NCBI RefSeq assembly: GCF_963662735.1 | Contig: NZ_OY759744.1 | Location: forward strand, 434,001-498,000 | Length of the DNA stretch: 64,000 bases | Direction of reading: 5' to 3' | Source of the DNA: an uncultured Methanoregula sp. | GTDB taxonomy: Archaea; Halobacteriota; Methanomicrobia; Methanomicrobiales; Methanospirillaceae | Part shown: positions 25,523-34,948 of the stretch, piece by piece | How positions within the stretch are numbered: the first letter of the stretch is position 1 | Layout of the letters: every line of letters begins with the position of its first letter | Program-made: the position numbers and the translations under genes | Notes under the pieces: generated by a model | Told to the model about the DNA's origin: nothing | The model's database searches: none | What the model saw: only the letters and a program-made list of their open reading frames with translations

Positions 25523-28500
25523 TCAGACAGGGGAGCGTTCCCCGGAATCCGGATTCAACCGGTACGCACCCTTCGGGACAGTGATCTCGAACCGGGCGCC
25601 TTTGCCGGGCTCCCCGGTCTCCCGTATTTCCATGCCGGTAATGGCAAGGATCTCCCGGGCAAGGAACAGCCCGAGACCGGTGTTCTTCCCATACCCCCGG
25701 TCGAAGATAACCTCCTTCTCATCTGCCGGAATACCGATGCCGTTATCTTCAAAAATAAGGGTAAGGCCGTCCGGGTCCGTGCGGGAGTGAGCCCGGATCT
25801 CCGTAACGCTCCCGCCATGCCGGAGCGAGTTGTCAACCAGGTTCTGGAAGACCTTTTCAAGCATCAGGTCCGCGTACACCTCAAGATTCCCGAGTTCATT
25901 GTGGAGCATCACGGAGTCGGGAAGATGCGATGAGGCCAGGTGTTTTCCCGGTTTTTGCCATTCCGGCTCCTTTTCACCAAGGCTCTGGTAGACCCGGGTG
26001 AACTCGAGCTGCGACTTTATGACGTTTGCCGTGACTTCGATCTTTTCCAGGAGGGCAGGATAATCCTGGCCGGGACCCAGTTTCCGGGAGCGTGCGAGAT
26101 GGCCCTGGATGACCGTGATCTTGTTGAGGACATCGTGCCGGGTGATGCTGGAGAGCAGGTTGAGCTGCCTGTTTGTCCGGAGGAGCGCATCCTCCATGCG
26201 CTTCCGGGAGCTGATATCGCGGACTACCGAGAGCATGGTCGGCTTTCCCTTGAGATCGAAAAGACTGACACTGATGTCGAGCGTTTTTTCCTGGCCGTCT
26301 TTTGTCCGGTAATTGGTCTGGAAAACAGCATGGTGGTTTCTCATGATCTCCTGGAAAACCCCGGAAGCTCGTTCTTTCATTTCGGGGGTGTCGAGGTCAA
26401 CGAGGCTGACACCCTCCATCTCTTCAGGAGTCATGCCAAGGATCCGGCATGCCTGGTCATTGGCATCAATGAATTTTCCCGGTCCCCGTGATGTCAGTTC
26501 ATTGACCAGTATGCCGTCGTTTGCATTCTTCAGGATGAAGCGATAGCGCTCCCCGCTCTCCCGGACCGCTTCCTCAGCATTCCTGCGCATCGTTATGTCT
26601 TCTATGGTAGAGAGGATGTGGGGTTTCCCATTCATCAGGACAAGACCGGAAGAGAACTGGCAGGTCCGGAGTGCCCCGGATTTTATCCGGCACTGCATCT
26701 CCATACCATACACGCTCCGCTGCTCCCGTAAGGAGGAGACCATCCGCTCGCGCTCATTATCGTTTGCAAAAATGCCGATCTCTTCGGAAGTTTTGCCGAT
26801 CACCTCTTCACGGCTGAACCCGGTGCTTCTCACAAAGGCGTCATTGACGTCGACGAATTTCCCGTCCGGCGCAGATACAAGGGTAAGGGCAACCGGGCTG
26901 CTCCGGAAGACAGTGGCAAACTTGTTCTCCGATTCCCGCAGTATTATTTCAGCGTTTTTACGCTCCGTAACATCCCGCAGGGAGACAAGTATTGCAGATG
27001 AACCTTCAAACGGAATCATTCTGCCTATGGATTCGACCCAGATCTCCCGTTTCGTTTCCGTGATGAGTTTGTAGGTCATAAGATAGGAATCGATTCCCTG
27101 CGCAACCTTGCCGAAATCATTGATCACGTCGGCGTGGGATTCCGGGGCAATGAACTCCAGCACGTTCTTTTTCCCGATCAGGGAGAGGTAATCCGGAGTA
27201 TCGACCATATGGCCCGCGGCCTGGTTTGCAAAGAGAAGCGTTCCCGTAAGATCGGTGATCAGGATGGCTTCAAGCGAGTTTTCGACAAGCGCCCGGAACT
27301 TTGCCTCGCTCTCCCTGAGAGCATTCTCGGCATTCTTGCGTTCAGTGATATCGCGCAGGATACCGGACACCGCGATCACGGAACCGGAGGAATTGACCAC
27401 GGGTGCCCCGTTGTCCTCCAGCCAGTGAAGATTCCCGGCTTTATCGTGTATCCTTACCAGGGTCGTTGTTGGCGTTTTGGTGGACAGGGTTTTTTCCAGA
27501 TCTGCCGCAGCGGACAGTGCATCTTCGGGATCAAGGAATTCCGTGAAATTCCGGGATATTACCTCATCGGGGATATACCCGTACCGGGAGATCTGCGGGC
27601 TGATATGGGTGATCGTTCCCGTGGTATCGATCATATAGATGACATCATTGGTTACTTCGGTCAGAAGACGGTATTTCTCCTCGCTTGCCCGGAGTGCCTG
27701 TTCCTGCCGGATGAGCTCATCATAATTTCCCCGGAGCTCTTCTTCCGTGGCGGTAAGCTCTTCGTAAGCGGCATGGAGATCTTCGTTTTTCTGGAGCAGT
27801 TCTTCCTCCACCCGCTTCAGCTGGGTCACTTCGACCGTCATGGTAACGATGGCCGGTTTGCCGCCGATCATGACCTGCAGGGTAGAGAACAGGACATGGA
27901 TCCGCCTGCCACCGTTCCCTGTCAGGGCAAGAGGAACGTTCTCCAGTTTGCCCGTTATCAGCATACGCGAAGCAAGTTTCCCGAAGTCCATGAGGGAAAG
28001 AAGGCCCAGCTCAACCGGGTTTTTTCCCAGCACGTCTGCCTCGGTATACCCGCTGCTCTCCAGGAATGCAGCATTCACTTCAACGAATTTGCCATCCGGG
28101 AGGGTGTTGATTGCGATCGGGTAAGGGCTGCTCTCAAAGATGGTGCGGAACTTTTTCTCACTCTCATAAAGGGCAGTTTCTGTTTTTTTGCGATCGGTGA
28201 TATCCTTGAAGATCCCCCGGGTGTACTGCGGTTTCCCCTCGGTTATTTTGCAGGAGGCAAAGCCCTCGGCATACACTTTTTTCCCATCGCGGGTTTTGAA
28301 TACCACATTGATGATTCCCACATCTTCCCCCGCGAGGACACGGGGGAAAAGGTTCCGGCAGTGTTCCTGGCACTCCTCGTGGAGGATATCGAAGAGCGTT
28401 AGGCCGGGGAGATCCTGCTCCCGGTAACCGAGCGTATCCTGCCATTTTTTGTTGACGAACTGGAAATGCCCGTCCGGTGCCACGCTCTGGATCAGGTCGG

Positions 28501-28942
28501 TGGCATTCTGGAGATCATGGTAACGCTGCTCCTGTTCCGCAAGGGAGGCTTCTGCCTGCCTCATCTGGATGGTCCTGCGGATAACATGCATGAGTTCCGC
28601 ATAGAGTGCCCCGGGATCACCTCCTTTCTGGAGATAGAAATCGGCGCCATTATTCAGGGCTTCAATGACAACGGCTTCCCGGCTCCGCCCGGTGAAGATG
28701 ACAAACGGGAGATCCCCGTAGGTTTTACGGACTGCCTTGAGAAAGGAGATGCCATTCATTCCCGGCATCTCAAAATCGGACACGATTGCATCATACCGGT
28801 GATTTTTGAGCGTGTCCAGGGCCACCTCTGCCGATTCTCTCGTATCGACCGTGAATTCCTGCGATTCTTCGAGGAATAACCGGGCGATTTCGAGAAGATC
28901 CGGTTCATCATCAACGTACAGGACAGAGTATTTGGCGGGCAC
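25523..28942 (-). CDS. REC-multi-PAS histidine kinase
   Basis: 1139 aa with no membrane segment. Order: receiver domain (1-120; VDDEPD, phosphoacceptor in VSDFEMPGMNG), then six PAS domains of about 125 residues each (from about 140, 270, 425, 550, 670 and 795). A kinase core follows with the His motif SSITRHDVLNK, N-box QNLVDNSLRHG, DNGIGIP and GLGLFLAREIL. The kinase core is very close to that of the protein at 53.3 kb and the receiver to that at 54.6 kb. It is a cytoplasmic sensor of unknown signal; the H-box is the methanogen-type RHD. Confidence 0.92.
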   Translation of the reverse strand: MPAKYSVLYVDDEPDLLEIARLFLEESQEFTVDTRESAEVALDTLKNHRYDAIVSDFEMPGMNGISFLKAVRKTYGDLPFVIFTGRSREAVVIEALNNGADFYLQKGGDPGALYAELMHVIRRTIQMRQAEASLAEQEQRYHDLQNATDLIQSVAPDGHFQFVNKKWQDTLGYREQDLPGLTLFDILHEECQEHCRNLFPRVLAGEDVGIINVVFKTRDGKKVYAEGFASCKITEGKPQYTRGIFKDITDRKKTETALYESEKKFRTIFESSPYPIAINTLPDGKFVEVNAAFLESSGYTEADVLGKNPVELGLLSLMDFGKLASRMLITGKLENVPLALTGNGGRRIHVLFSTLQVMIGGKPAIVTMTVEVTQLKRVEEELLQKNEDLHAAYEELTATEEELRGNYDELIRQEQALRASEEKYRLLTEVTNDVIYMIDTTGTITHISPQISRYGYIPDEVISRNFTEFLDPEDALSAAADLEKTLSTKTPTTTLVRIHDKAGNLHWLEDNGAPVVNSSGSVIAVSGILRDITERKNAENALRESEAKFRALVENSLEAILITDLTGTLLFANQAAGHMVDTPDYLSLIGKKNVLEFIAPESHADVINDFGKVAQGIDSYLMTYKLITETKREIWVESIGRMIPFEGSSAILVSLRDVTERKNAEIILRESENKFATVFRSSPVALTLVSAPDGKFVDVNDAFVRSTGFSREEVIGKTSEEIGIFANDNERERMVSSLREQRSVYGMEMQCRIKSGALRTCQFSSGLVLMNGKPHILSTIEDITMRRNAEEAVRESGERYRFILKNANDGILVNELTSRGPGKFIDANDQACRILGMTPEEMEGVSLVDLDTPEMKERASGVFQEIMRNHHAVFQTNYRTKDGQEKTLDISVSLFDLKGKPTMLSVVRDISSRKRMEDALLRTNRQLNLLSSITRHDVLNKITVIQGHLARSRKLGPGQDYPALLEKIEVTANVIKSQLEFTRVYQSLGEKEPEWQKPGKHLASSHLPDSVMLHNELGNLEVYADLMLEKVFQNLVDNSLRHGGSVTEIRAHSRTDPDGLTLIFEDNGIGIPADEKEVIFDRGYGKNTGLGLFLAREILAITGMEIRETGEPGKGARFEITVPKGAYRLNPDSGERSPV

Positions 28943-29148
28943 TGGTATCCTCAGGAGAATTATGGATTGATTCAGCTTCTTTTATTGATGGGCCATATAT
29001 TTTTGGATAGGGCAACACCCGGTATTGCCGGGAGATAACAGGTGTTCACCAAAGAGGAGAATACCCGGGTACCGGAACAATCCGGAAAAACCACCGATGG
29101 GCATGTATAAACCCCGGCAGCGTTCACGTAATATTTACGAGAATTCCC

Positions 29149-30360
29149 ATGCAGCTGCAATCCTGCAAAAAGACCTATTACAACGAGACGCAGCGGGCAG
29201 TACCGCTTGACGAGACGCTGGCCAGAATAGAACCTAAAGTCCCGGCAGCTGGCATCACGCGGGTAGCCGATATCACCAGCCTCGACCGCATCGGCATCCC
29301 GGTATTTTCCTGTATCCGGCCCACCGCAGAGTCCGGGGCCATCACGGTATACAACGGGAAGGGGGCAACGGTTGAAGAGTCGCGAATTTCAGCCATCATG
29401 GAGGGGATCGAGCGCTACTCGTCCGAGCTGCACGACCGCAGGCCCATTCTTGCCCCCTTCCAGCAGATGCATGCCCATGGCAGGGTACTGGATCCCAACG
29501 ATCTCATCCTTCCCGAAGGAGCAGATACCGAACGGCTCATAGCATGGGTCGAGGGGTATGATATTGCCAACAACCATCCGGTCTTTGTCCCGGCATTCGC
29601 GGTTTTCCACCCGCTCCCGCACAATTACCGGGGGCTCTTCCGGACAAATACCAACGGCCTCGCATCCGGTAATACGATCGAGGAGGCAATCTTCCATGCA
29701 CTCTCGGAAGTGATCGAGCGGGATGCCTGGTCGCTTGTCGAAGCCTGCCGGGATACCGGACCCTGCCTGACAGATATCGACGACCCGGTACTTGCGGAGA
29801 TGCTCAGGAAGTTTGCCGATGCCCAGGTGGAAGTAAAAGTGCGGGATATCACGAGCGACATCGGCATCCCGACCATCGCGGCGGTCTCCGACGACGTGCT
29901 CTTAAAAGACCCGTCCCTTCTCACCATCGGGATCGGGACGCATACCAATGCACGGATCGCGGTCATGCGGGCACTCACCGAAGTAGCACAGAGCCGGCTC
30001 ACCCAGATCCACGGGGCCCGGGAAGATACCACGATCGCGGATATGCGCAGGAAGATGGGCTATGAGCGGACGAAACGGATCAATGGTTACTGGTACCGGG
30101 ATAACGGAACAATTCCATACAACGATGTGCTCTCGTCCGACAGCGATGATTTCCGGAAAGATATCCAGCTCATTATCGGGAAGCTGGCGGACCAGGGCCT
30201 GGACCGGGTCATTGTCGTAGACCTGACCCGGGAAGAGATCGGGGTTCCGGTTGTGCGGGTAATCGTTCCCGGGCTTGAGGCCTTTGCCATGGATCCGGAG
30301 CGACGGGGGGAGCGGGTAAACAATGCCAAAGATCATCGTCTTTCTCGGGCCAAGTCTTGA
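29149..30360 (+). CDS. ycaO: YcaO protein for McrA glycine thioamidation
   Basis: 403 aa. YcaO enzymes use ATP to activate a backbone amide. The ATP-binding residues are in ISAIMEGIERYSSE, FRTNTNGLASGNTIEEAIFHALSEVIERDAW and TEVAQSRLTQ. Together with TfuA it makes the thioglycine in methyl-coenzyme M reductase, and the next gene is tfuA, overlapping by 38 nt. A TATA-like block (GTAATATTTACG) about 25 nt before the ATG suggests a near-leaderless transcript. Confidence 0.93.
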   Translation: MQLQSCKKTYYNETQRAVPLDETLARIEPKVPAAGITRVADITSLDRIGIPVFSCIRPTAESGAITVYNGKGATVEESRISAIMEGIERYSSELHDRRPILAPFQQMHAHGRVLDPNDLILPEGADTERLIAWVEGYDIANNHPVFVPAFAVFHPLPHNYRGLFRTNTNGLASGNTIEEAIFHALSEVIERDAWSLVEACRDTGPCLTDIDDPVLAEMLRKFADAQVEVKVRDITSDIGIPTIAAVSDDVLLKDPSLLTIGIGTHTNARIAVMRALTEVAQSRLTQIHGAREDTTIADMRRKMGYERTKRINGYWYRDNGTIPYNDVLSSDSDDFRKDIQLIIGKLADQGLDRVIVVDLTREEIGVPVVRVIVPGLEAFAMDPERRGERVNNAKDHRLSRAKS

Positions 30361-30982
30361 CCTGGCAACAGCAGAAGGGATCCTTCCTGCCGACTATCGT
30401 CCCCCGGCGAAGCGGGGCGACCTGCTGGCAGCAGCCGGGGAAGGCGCAGCAATCATCGGCCTGATCGACGGGGTTTTCCACCAGGAAAGTGCTGTCGCCC
30501 ACCGCGAGATCCTTGCCGCAGTGAAAAAAGGTGTCCGGGTAGTAGGCTCATCCAGCATGGGCGCACTCCGGGCAGCCGAGATGGACACGCTCGGGATGGT
30601 GGGTATCGGCAAAATTTACGGGATGTACAAGAGCGGGGAGCTCATCTCTGACGATGAAGTCGCCCTGGTATTTGACCCGGTCTCGGGGATGTCGCTCTCG
30701 GAGCCGCTCATCAACATCCGGTTCACGCTTGCGCGGGCGCGGGAAGAGGGCATCATCGATGCGGCTGTGCATGACGCCCTCCTTACAGCCGCCCGTTCAG
30801 TATTCTATCCGCAGCGGACGTACCGGTCCATTACAGCCCGTGCAGGAAGTTCCATTGATCCGGCCGCCCGCGAATGGTTTCTTACCTGGGCAGGTACCCA
30901 TGCCTGCGACCAGAAGCGGGAGGATGCAGTCGCGGCTCTCAGGTATATCGGGGAAATCGCAGGGGAGACCGGATTCCCATAG
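30323..30982 (+). CDS. tfuA: TfuA-like partner of YcaO
   Basis: 219 aa. Core motifs of TfuA are IIVFLGPSLDLATAEGIL, GLIDGVFHQESAVAHREILAAVKKGV and VGSSSMGALRAAEMDTLGM. In methanogens it is needed with YcaO for thioamidation of McrA glycine, probably delivering sulfide. Its start lies within the ycaO 3' end, so the two are tightly coupled. Confidence 0.93.
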   Translation: MPKIIVFLGPSLDLATAEGILPADYRPPAKRGDLLAAAGEGAAIIGLIDGVFHQESAVAHREILAAVKKGVRVVGSSSMGALRAAEMDTLGMVGIGKIYGMYKSGELISDDEVALVFDPVSGMSLSEPLINIRFTLARAREEGIIDAAVHDALLTAARSVFYPQRTYRSITARAGSSIDPAAREWFLTWAGTHACDQKREDAVAALRYIGEIAGETGFP

Positions 30983-31075
30983 GGGGGTAAACATTCCCTG
31001 CCTCCGCAGTGGTTTTCCAGGTACATTCGCGCCTGCTGACTCAAAGGAAACCCGGAAAAAGAAAGGGAGATCCCG

Positions 31076-32392
31076 TTACATATCATCCAGGATTCCCTGG
31101 TAGGTGTCGATCAGGTTCTCGGTTGACGATAATATCCGGCCGGAGATGGCAACACTGGTCATGGGATCGAGTTCTATTGCCTTGTTATACGCTTTCACGG
31201 CATCCTGGTATGGCTGGGTGGCCTGGAAAGAGTCAACCATGGTGACAGATCCTGTCTGGCCGTTCTTCGCGGACCTGGCGGTGAGATTCCTGTACATACC
31301 CCGCATAGTCTGCATCCCGGTCATAGAGATCAGGAGATGCGCATCGCCTTTTTTTATCCAGAGCCTGGCATTTTTGGGATCGGCGGCTATTGCTTTTTCA
31401 TAGCAGGACAAGGCGTCCTGGAACTTTCCTTCCTCGAGCAGGAGATCCCCTTTGACGATGAGCGGTGTCGTCTCATTCGGGTACATCACAATCATCTTTT
31501 CAAGGGAGTCCTGCGCTTCGTCAACCCTGCCGAGACGATCAAGGACGGTGAGTTTTTTCAGCTGGATGCCGGGATCACGGGGCTCGAGTTCAATCGCCGT
31601 ATTGTACATTTCAAGGGAATATTCCGGGTAGTTCGAGCTGGCAAGAGTATCGGCAGCTGAACTCAGGCCCTGGGCGGCAAATGAGCGGGGAGAGATCGTT
31701 TTGGAGGGCATTGTCCCGAAATAGACGAGCGGGATGACCGAGCAGACAATACAGATACTGATGATCATGGCTGCCAACCGGAGCCGCGCCCTGACGAAAT
31801 GGGGATTTAACGGAGAGATCCGCTGGTAGACAAGGCCATCCGACCGGTGGACCACAATCGTGAGGGCCAGGAGGTCATGAAGGCCCTGTTTCTTTCGGGT
31901 AAACCCGATGATAACAAAGCCAAGACCGAACGTGAGGAGCGAGATATATTTACCCAGTTCGCGGACAAGGGCACGGGAGAATGGCAACTGTTTCCCATTG
32001 TCATAGACTACGACAATCCCAAAAAGCAGTTTGCCCGGCGTTGCCCGGTAGGGGGAGCTGAGGAAGATAGGCGAGTAGAGGAGGAGGTAAAAGGCCACGG
32101 TTACGAGAAGTGCAGCAGGAAGAGGGTGTGGAATTTTTAGTTGTCCGAAGAGGTAGTAAATTACCAGTGCCGTGATGGCTGCAATAGCCAGATCGGGAAT
32201 GGCAGCTCCCAGTCTCCGCCAGAATCCGACATAGGATACCCGGTTGTCAGAGGGTTGTGGTACACGCGGGGGTTCAGGGTTTTGTTTATTCCTCTCCCGG
32301 GGCTCTGTCTTTTCTGAAAACTTCTTGAGACAGACCGGGCACTGCGTTTCATCGTCAGGAAGATTCGACTGGCAGCGGGGGCAGCGGAACAT
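31076..32392 (-). CDS. Zinc-ribbon, RDD and TPR membrane protein
   Basis: 438 aa in three parts. An N-terminal zinc ribbon has C4, C7, C18 and C21 (CPRCQ and CPVCL). An RDD domain of three helices follows (about 50-200; VGFWRRLGAAIPDLAI and PGKLLFG). A further helix (about 207-228) and TPR repeats make up the C-terminus (SAADTLASSNYPEYSLEMYNTAIELEPRDP, ALSCYEKAIAADPKNARLWIKKGD). The TPR part probably faces outside. No function is known. Confidence 0.82.
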   Translation of the reverse strand: MFRCPRCQSNLPDDETQCPVCLKKFSEKTEPRERNKQNPEPPRVPQPSDNRVSYVGFWRRLGAAIPDLAIAAITALVIYYLFGQLKIPHPLPAALLVTVAFYLLLYSPIFLSSPYRATPGKLLFGIVVVYDNGKQLPFSRALVRELGKYISLLTFGLGFVIIGFTRKKQGLHDLLALTIVVHRSDGLVYQRISPLNPHFVRARLRLAAMIISICIVCSVIPLVYFGTMPSKTISPRSFAAQGLSSAADTLASSNYPEYSLEMYNTAIELEPRDPGIQLKKLTVLDRLGRVDEAQDSLEKMIVMYPNETTPLIVKGDLLLEEGKFQDALSCYEKAIAADPKNARLWIKKGDAHLLISMTGMQTMRGMYRNLTARSAKNGQTGSVTMVDSFQATQPYQDAVKAYNKAIELDPMTSVAISGRILSSTENLIDTYQGILDDM

Positions 32393-32482
32393 GGATTACG
32401 GGTTATCTGAACGGGAGAATAAAAGGATATCCAATTATCCGGGAAAATAAAAGCAAAAAAACGGAGAATCCGGTGAAGATTG

Positions 32483-33274
32483 TTAATCACGCATTCCCTT
32501 GATTGAGGCAATGCTCTTCTGGATCCTCAGGTTCAGGCGATACTCTGCAACCGTATTCCGGAATTGCTGGTTGAGGCTCCTGAGTTCAGCAGTTATCCTG
32601 CCTGCCGCTCCATCCCGGTTATTGCGCAATGCAGCTTCCAGGTCAGGGAGTTTTGCATCGATCTGGTCCGAGATCTGTCGTGCCTGCGCGATATCGATAC
32701 CCTGTTCATTCAGGTCTTGGAGGGTGACATTGCGCTGGCGGGATTCCCGGTTGAAAACCTTTATCCGGGCATTTTCATGCGAGAGCCAGAGGTAGTCGGG
32801 TGTTCCATTCAGGGAGAACTCGAACGCATTCACAGATTCATTGACACGTTCCCGCATTCCTTCGGGGGATCCATTGAGCCGTGTAATCCGTACCTTTGCT
32901 TCTTCCGAAAACAACCGGGACTGGATCGACATGTCACTCCTGAGGGCGGTTATCTGGTCGGAGGTCTGCATGACCGCGATCAGGGAGGCTGCTGCCAGGT
33001 AATCATCCTGGATCCACTGGAGTTTCTCGACCCCGTCACTGTCACCTATCATATCGATGTAGGATATCACCCCGTCCATGCGGGCTTCCTGGGATTCCCC
33101 GTCATATGCGATATGGTCCTTAAGAGCGGCAATGTTTTGGGGACTGTCACGTTCAAAGGTATCCCTGCTTGCCGGAATTTCAATAGTGTCGGAGATTGCA
33201 CACACCGCAGGAACCAGCACGAGACCAAGGAGGCAAATGCAGAGGCACCCGAGGGAAACCTGGCGTTTATCCAT
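32483..33274 (-). CDS. Secreted helical protein, unknown
   Basis: 263 aa from ATG 33274, which gives a signal peptide MDKRQVSLGCLCICLLGLVL ending in VCA. The mature part is charged and helical throughout, with many Asn-Gly-Thr/Ser-type sequons (NES, NGT, NVT), consistent with an exported and possibly N-glycosylated protein. No family is recognised. It is followed on the same strand by the RDD-TPR gene, 90 nt away. Confidence 0.68.
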   Translation of the reverse strand: MDKRQVSLGCLCICLLGLVLVPAVCAISDTIEIPASRDTFERDSPQNIAALKDHIAYDGESQEARMDGVISYIDMIGDSDGVEKLQWIQDDYLAAASLIAVMQTSDQITALRSDMSIQSRLFSEEAKVRITRLNGSPEGMRERVNESVNAFEFSLNGTPDYLWLSHENARIKVFNRESRQRNVTLQDLNEQGIDIAQARQISDQIDAKLPDLEAALRNNRDGAAGRITAELRSLNQQFRNTVAEYRLNLRIQKSIASIKGMRD

Positions 33275-33304
33275 GGATCTCCTCCCTTCCCCACCCATGA
33301 ACAA

Positions 33305-33842
33305 TCGGACCGATCAGACACTTAAAACAGATAGCCGGTTTTTTTCCGGACGTTTTTGTATGGTTGCTCATGGAAATCTCACGATACCTGATTTGATGCT
33401 AATTAGGTTTGAGATATTAATATAAAATATTTTGCTTTATTCATTATACACAAGGATAATACATATCCACATTTTCGAGAGAGAACGGCAACTAAATGAC
33501 GGGCATCCCACGGCCACATGTTGGGGAGGCAGCAGGAATTTTGAATGAGACGCAACCTTGTGCTATGCGTTCCTTGCAGCAATTTACGGATCCACTGTTG
33601 TCGCGTTGAGGCAGTTAAGACAACAAGAGCGCATTAAAACGGGAATTTATGATTAATATGTATAATCTATAAATAATATCCTGAGTAAAAAGTCTGCTTT
33701 AAGGGGGAACTGATAGATCCTGGCCCACCCCACCTGTACTATAGACACCGTTGGACAGGATGACCGGATTCCGGTGCGCCGGCATCAAAAAAGATTCACC
33801 AACCCTTGTCGGCTGCGAGAGTACGAAGGAGATGAGTGAATG
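33305..33842. other. AT-rich intergenic region without a gene
   Basis: About 540 bases. Two blocks are much richer in A and T than the surroundings: 33410-33475 (ATATTAATATAAAATATTTT) and 33645-33680 (TAATATGTATAATCTATAAA). Either could carry promoters. No supported ORF, tRNA or repeat is seen; a small RNA downstream of the second block cannot be excluded. Confidence 0.4.
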
Positions 33843-34439
33843 TCACTCCACTTTCCGCCACACGTAGGCGAACCGCTGGAATGCGGTGATATGGCCGAAG
33901 AACCCGAAGAGGACGAGCATCCACCCGAGAAGCGAGAGGCTGTAGAAGCTCAGGGGCATGAGGAAGTCGATGAATCCAACCACCATAATCATGACCAGGC
34001 GGTCAGCCCGGCCGAGAAGCCCGCCATAGTACCGCCCGACACCTACAGCCTGGGCCTGGGTACCGAGATAAGAAGCCATCAGGACACCGGTCAGGGCAAA
34101 GACCCCGATCTGCCACGGCACAAGCCCCCCGGCAAAGATACCGGTGATGATGAAGATGTCCGCGTACCGGTCAACGGCATGGTCGAGGAAATCCCCGCGC
34201 TTGCTCTGGCATTTCATCTCGCGGGCTACGGCCCCGTCCATGGCGTCGCAGAACGCGTTGACGGCAACGGCAAGGACACCCCACATCTCCATCCGGAGGT
34301 AAAAGAGGATGCCGGCAACTGCCGAGGCGGCAAGAGCGGCGAGCGTGAAGAAGTTCGGGGTCAGCCGGCACCGGATGGCGATGGATACGAGCGGGTCGAA
34401 ATATACTTTGACATGGGATCGGTACTGGTCAAGGGTCAT
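33843..34439 (-). CDS. Archaetidylinositol phosphate synthase-type CDP-alcohol phosphotransferase
   Basis: 198 aa with about six membrane helices. The CDP-alcohol phosphotransferase signature D-x2-DG-x2-AR-x8-G-x3-D-x3-D is present as DAMDGAVAREMKCQSKRGDFLDHAVD. The archaeal family of this size makes archaetidylinositol phosphate from CDP-archaeol and inositol phosphate in ether-lipid synthesis. Start overlaps the stop of the kinase gene as ATGA. Substrate is inferred from family. Confidence 0.85.
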   Translation of the reverse strand: MTLDQYRSHVKVYFDPLVSIAIRCRLTPNFFTLAALAASAVAGILFYLRMEMWGVLAVAVNAFCDAMDGAVAREMKCQSKRGDFLDHAVDRYADIFIITGIFAGGLVPWQIGVFALTGVLMASYLGTQAQAVGVGRYYGGLLGRADRLVMIMVVGFIDFLMPLSFYSLSLLGWMLVLFGFFGHITAFQRFAYVWRKVE

Positions 34440-34948
34440 GGCTGGATCTCCAGGTACTCCGACCAGTCAAGGTGGCCAAAGTCAGCGGGTAACTTCCCCT
34501 GCACGAACTGTTCGATCCGGTCAGCGCAATACGGGGCATCATGGTCCGTTGTATCGAGTTCGAAGATATGCGACGGGTCGTGCTCCTCAACCGTCTCGAT
34601 CAGGCAGGAATCGAGTGCCTCGGCTTCGGCATTCTCCCGGATCTTGGCTTCCCGGTATTTCCGCTGTGCAAGCCGGGTCTTCAGCACGTCCGGGCGGCAG
34701 CGGAGGACCACGACACGGTCGCAGGGCAGCAGGTGGGCAAAGTGCCCCTCCACAAAACCATCGACCGGCACAAATTCTGCAGCCCACCGGTCCACATCGA
34801 TGATCTGAGCATCCCGCTCCTCATCGTCGCCAACAACATAGGGAGCGATGGTATCCGTGAGGTGGACAACCCGGTGACCCCGACGGGCCAGTTCGGTACC
34901 GATCGCCGATTTGCCGGTGCCCGGGGTCCCGGTGATGCCGCACATCAT
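34436..34948 (-). CDS. AK6/Fap7-type adenylate kinase
   Basis: 170 aa. The P-loop is GITGTPGTGKSA (residues 4-15). The NMP-binding region is short and VDGFVEGHFAHLLPCDRVVVLRC matches the archaeal AK6 (Fap7) family, an adenylate kinase/ATPase involved in small-subunit ribosome maturation. Two in-frame ATGs exist; the first overlaps the hisC stop as ATGA. It is the fifth gene of the minus-strand cluster. Confidence 0.87.
   Translation of the reverse strand: MMCGITGTPGTGKSAIGTELARRGHRVVHLTDTIAPYVVGDDEERDAQIIDVDRWAAEFVPVDGFVEGHFAHLLPCDRVVVLRCRPDVLKTRLAQRKYREAKIRENAEAEALDSCLIETVEEHDPSHIFELDTTDHDAPYCADRIEQFVQGKLPADFGHLDWSEYLEIQP

Noticed and set aside
27134..28402. Plus-strand frame of 422 codons
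   Set aside because: Antisense to the multi-PAS histidine kinase, whose domains are unmistakable.
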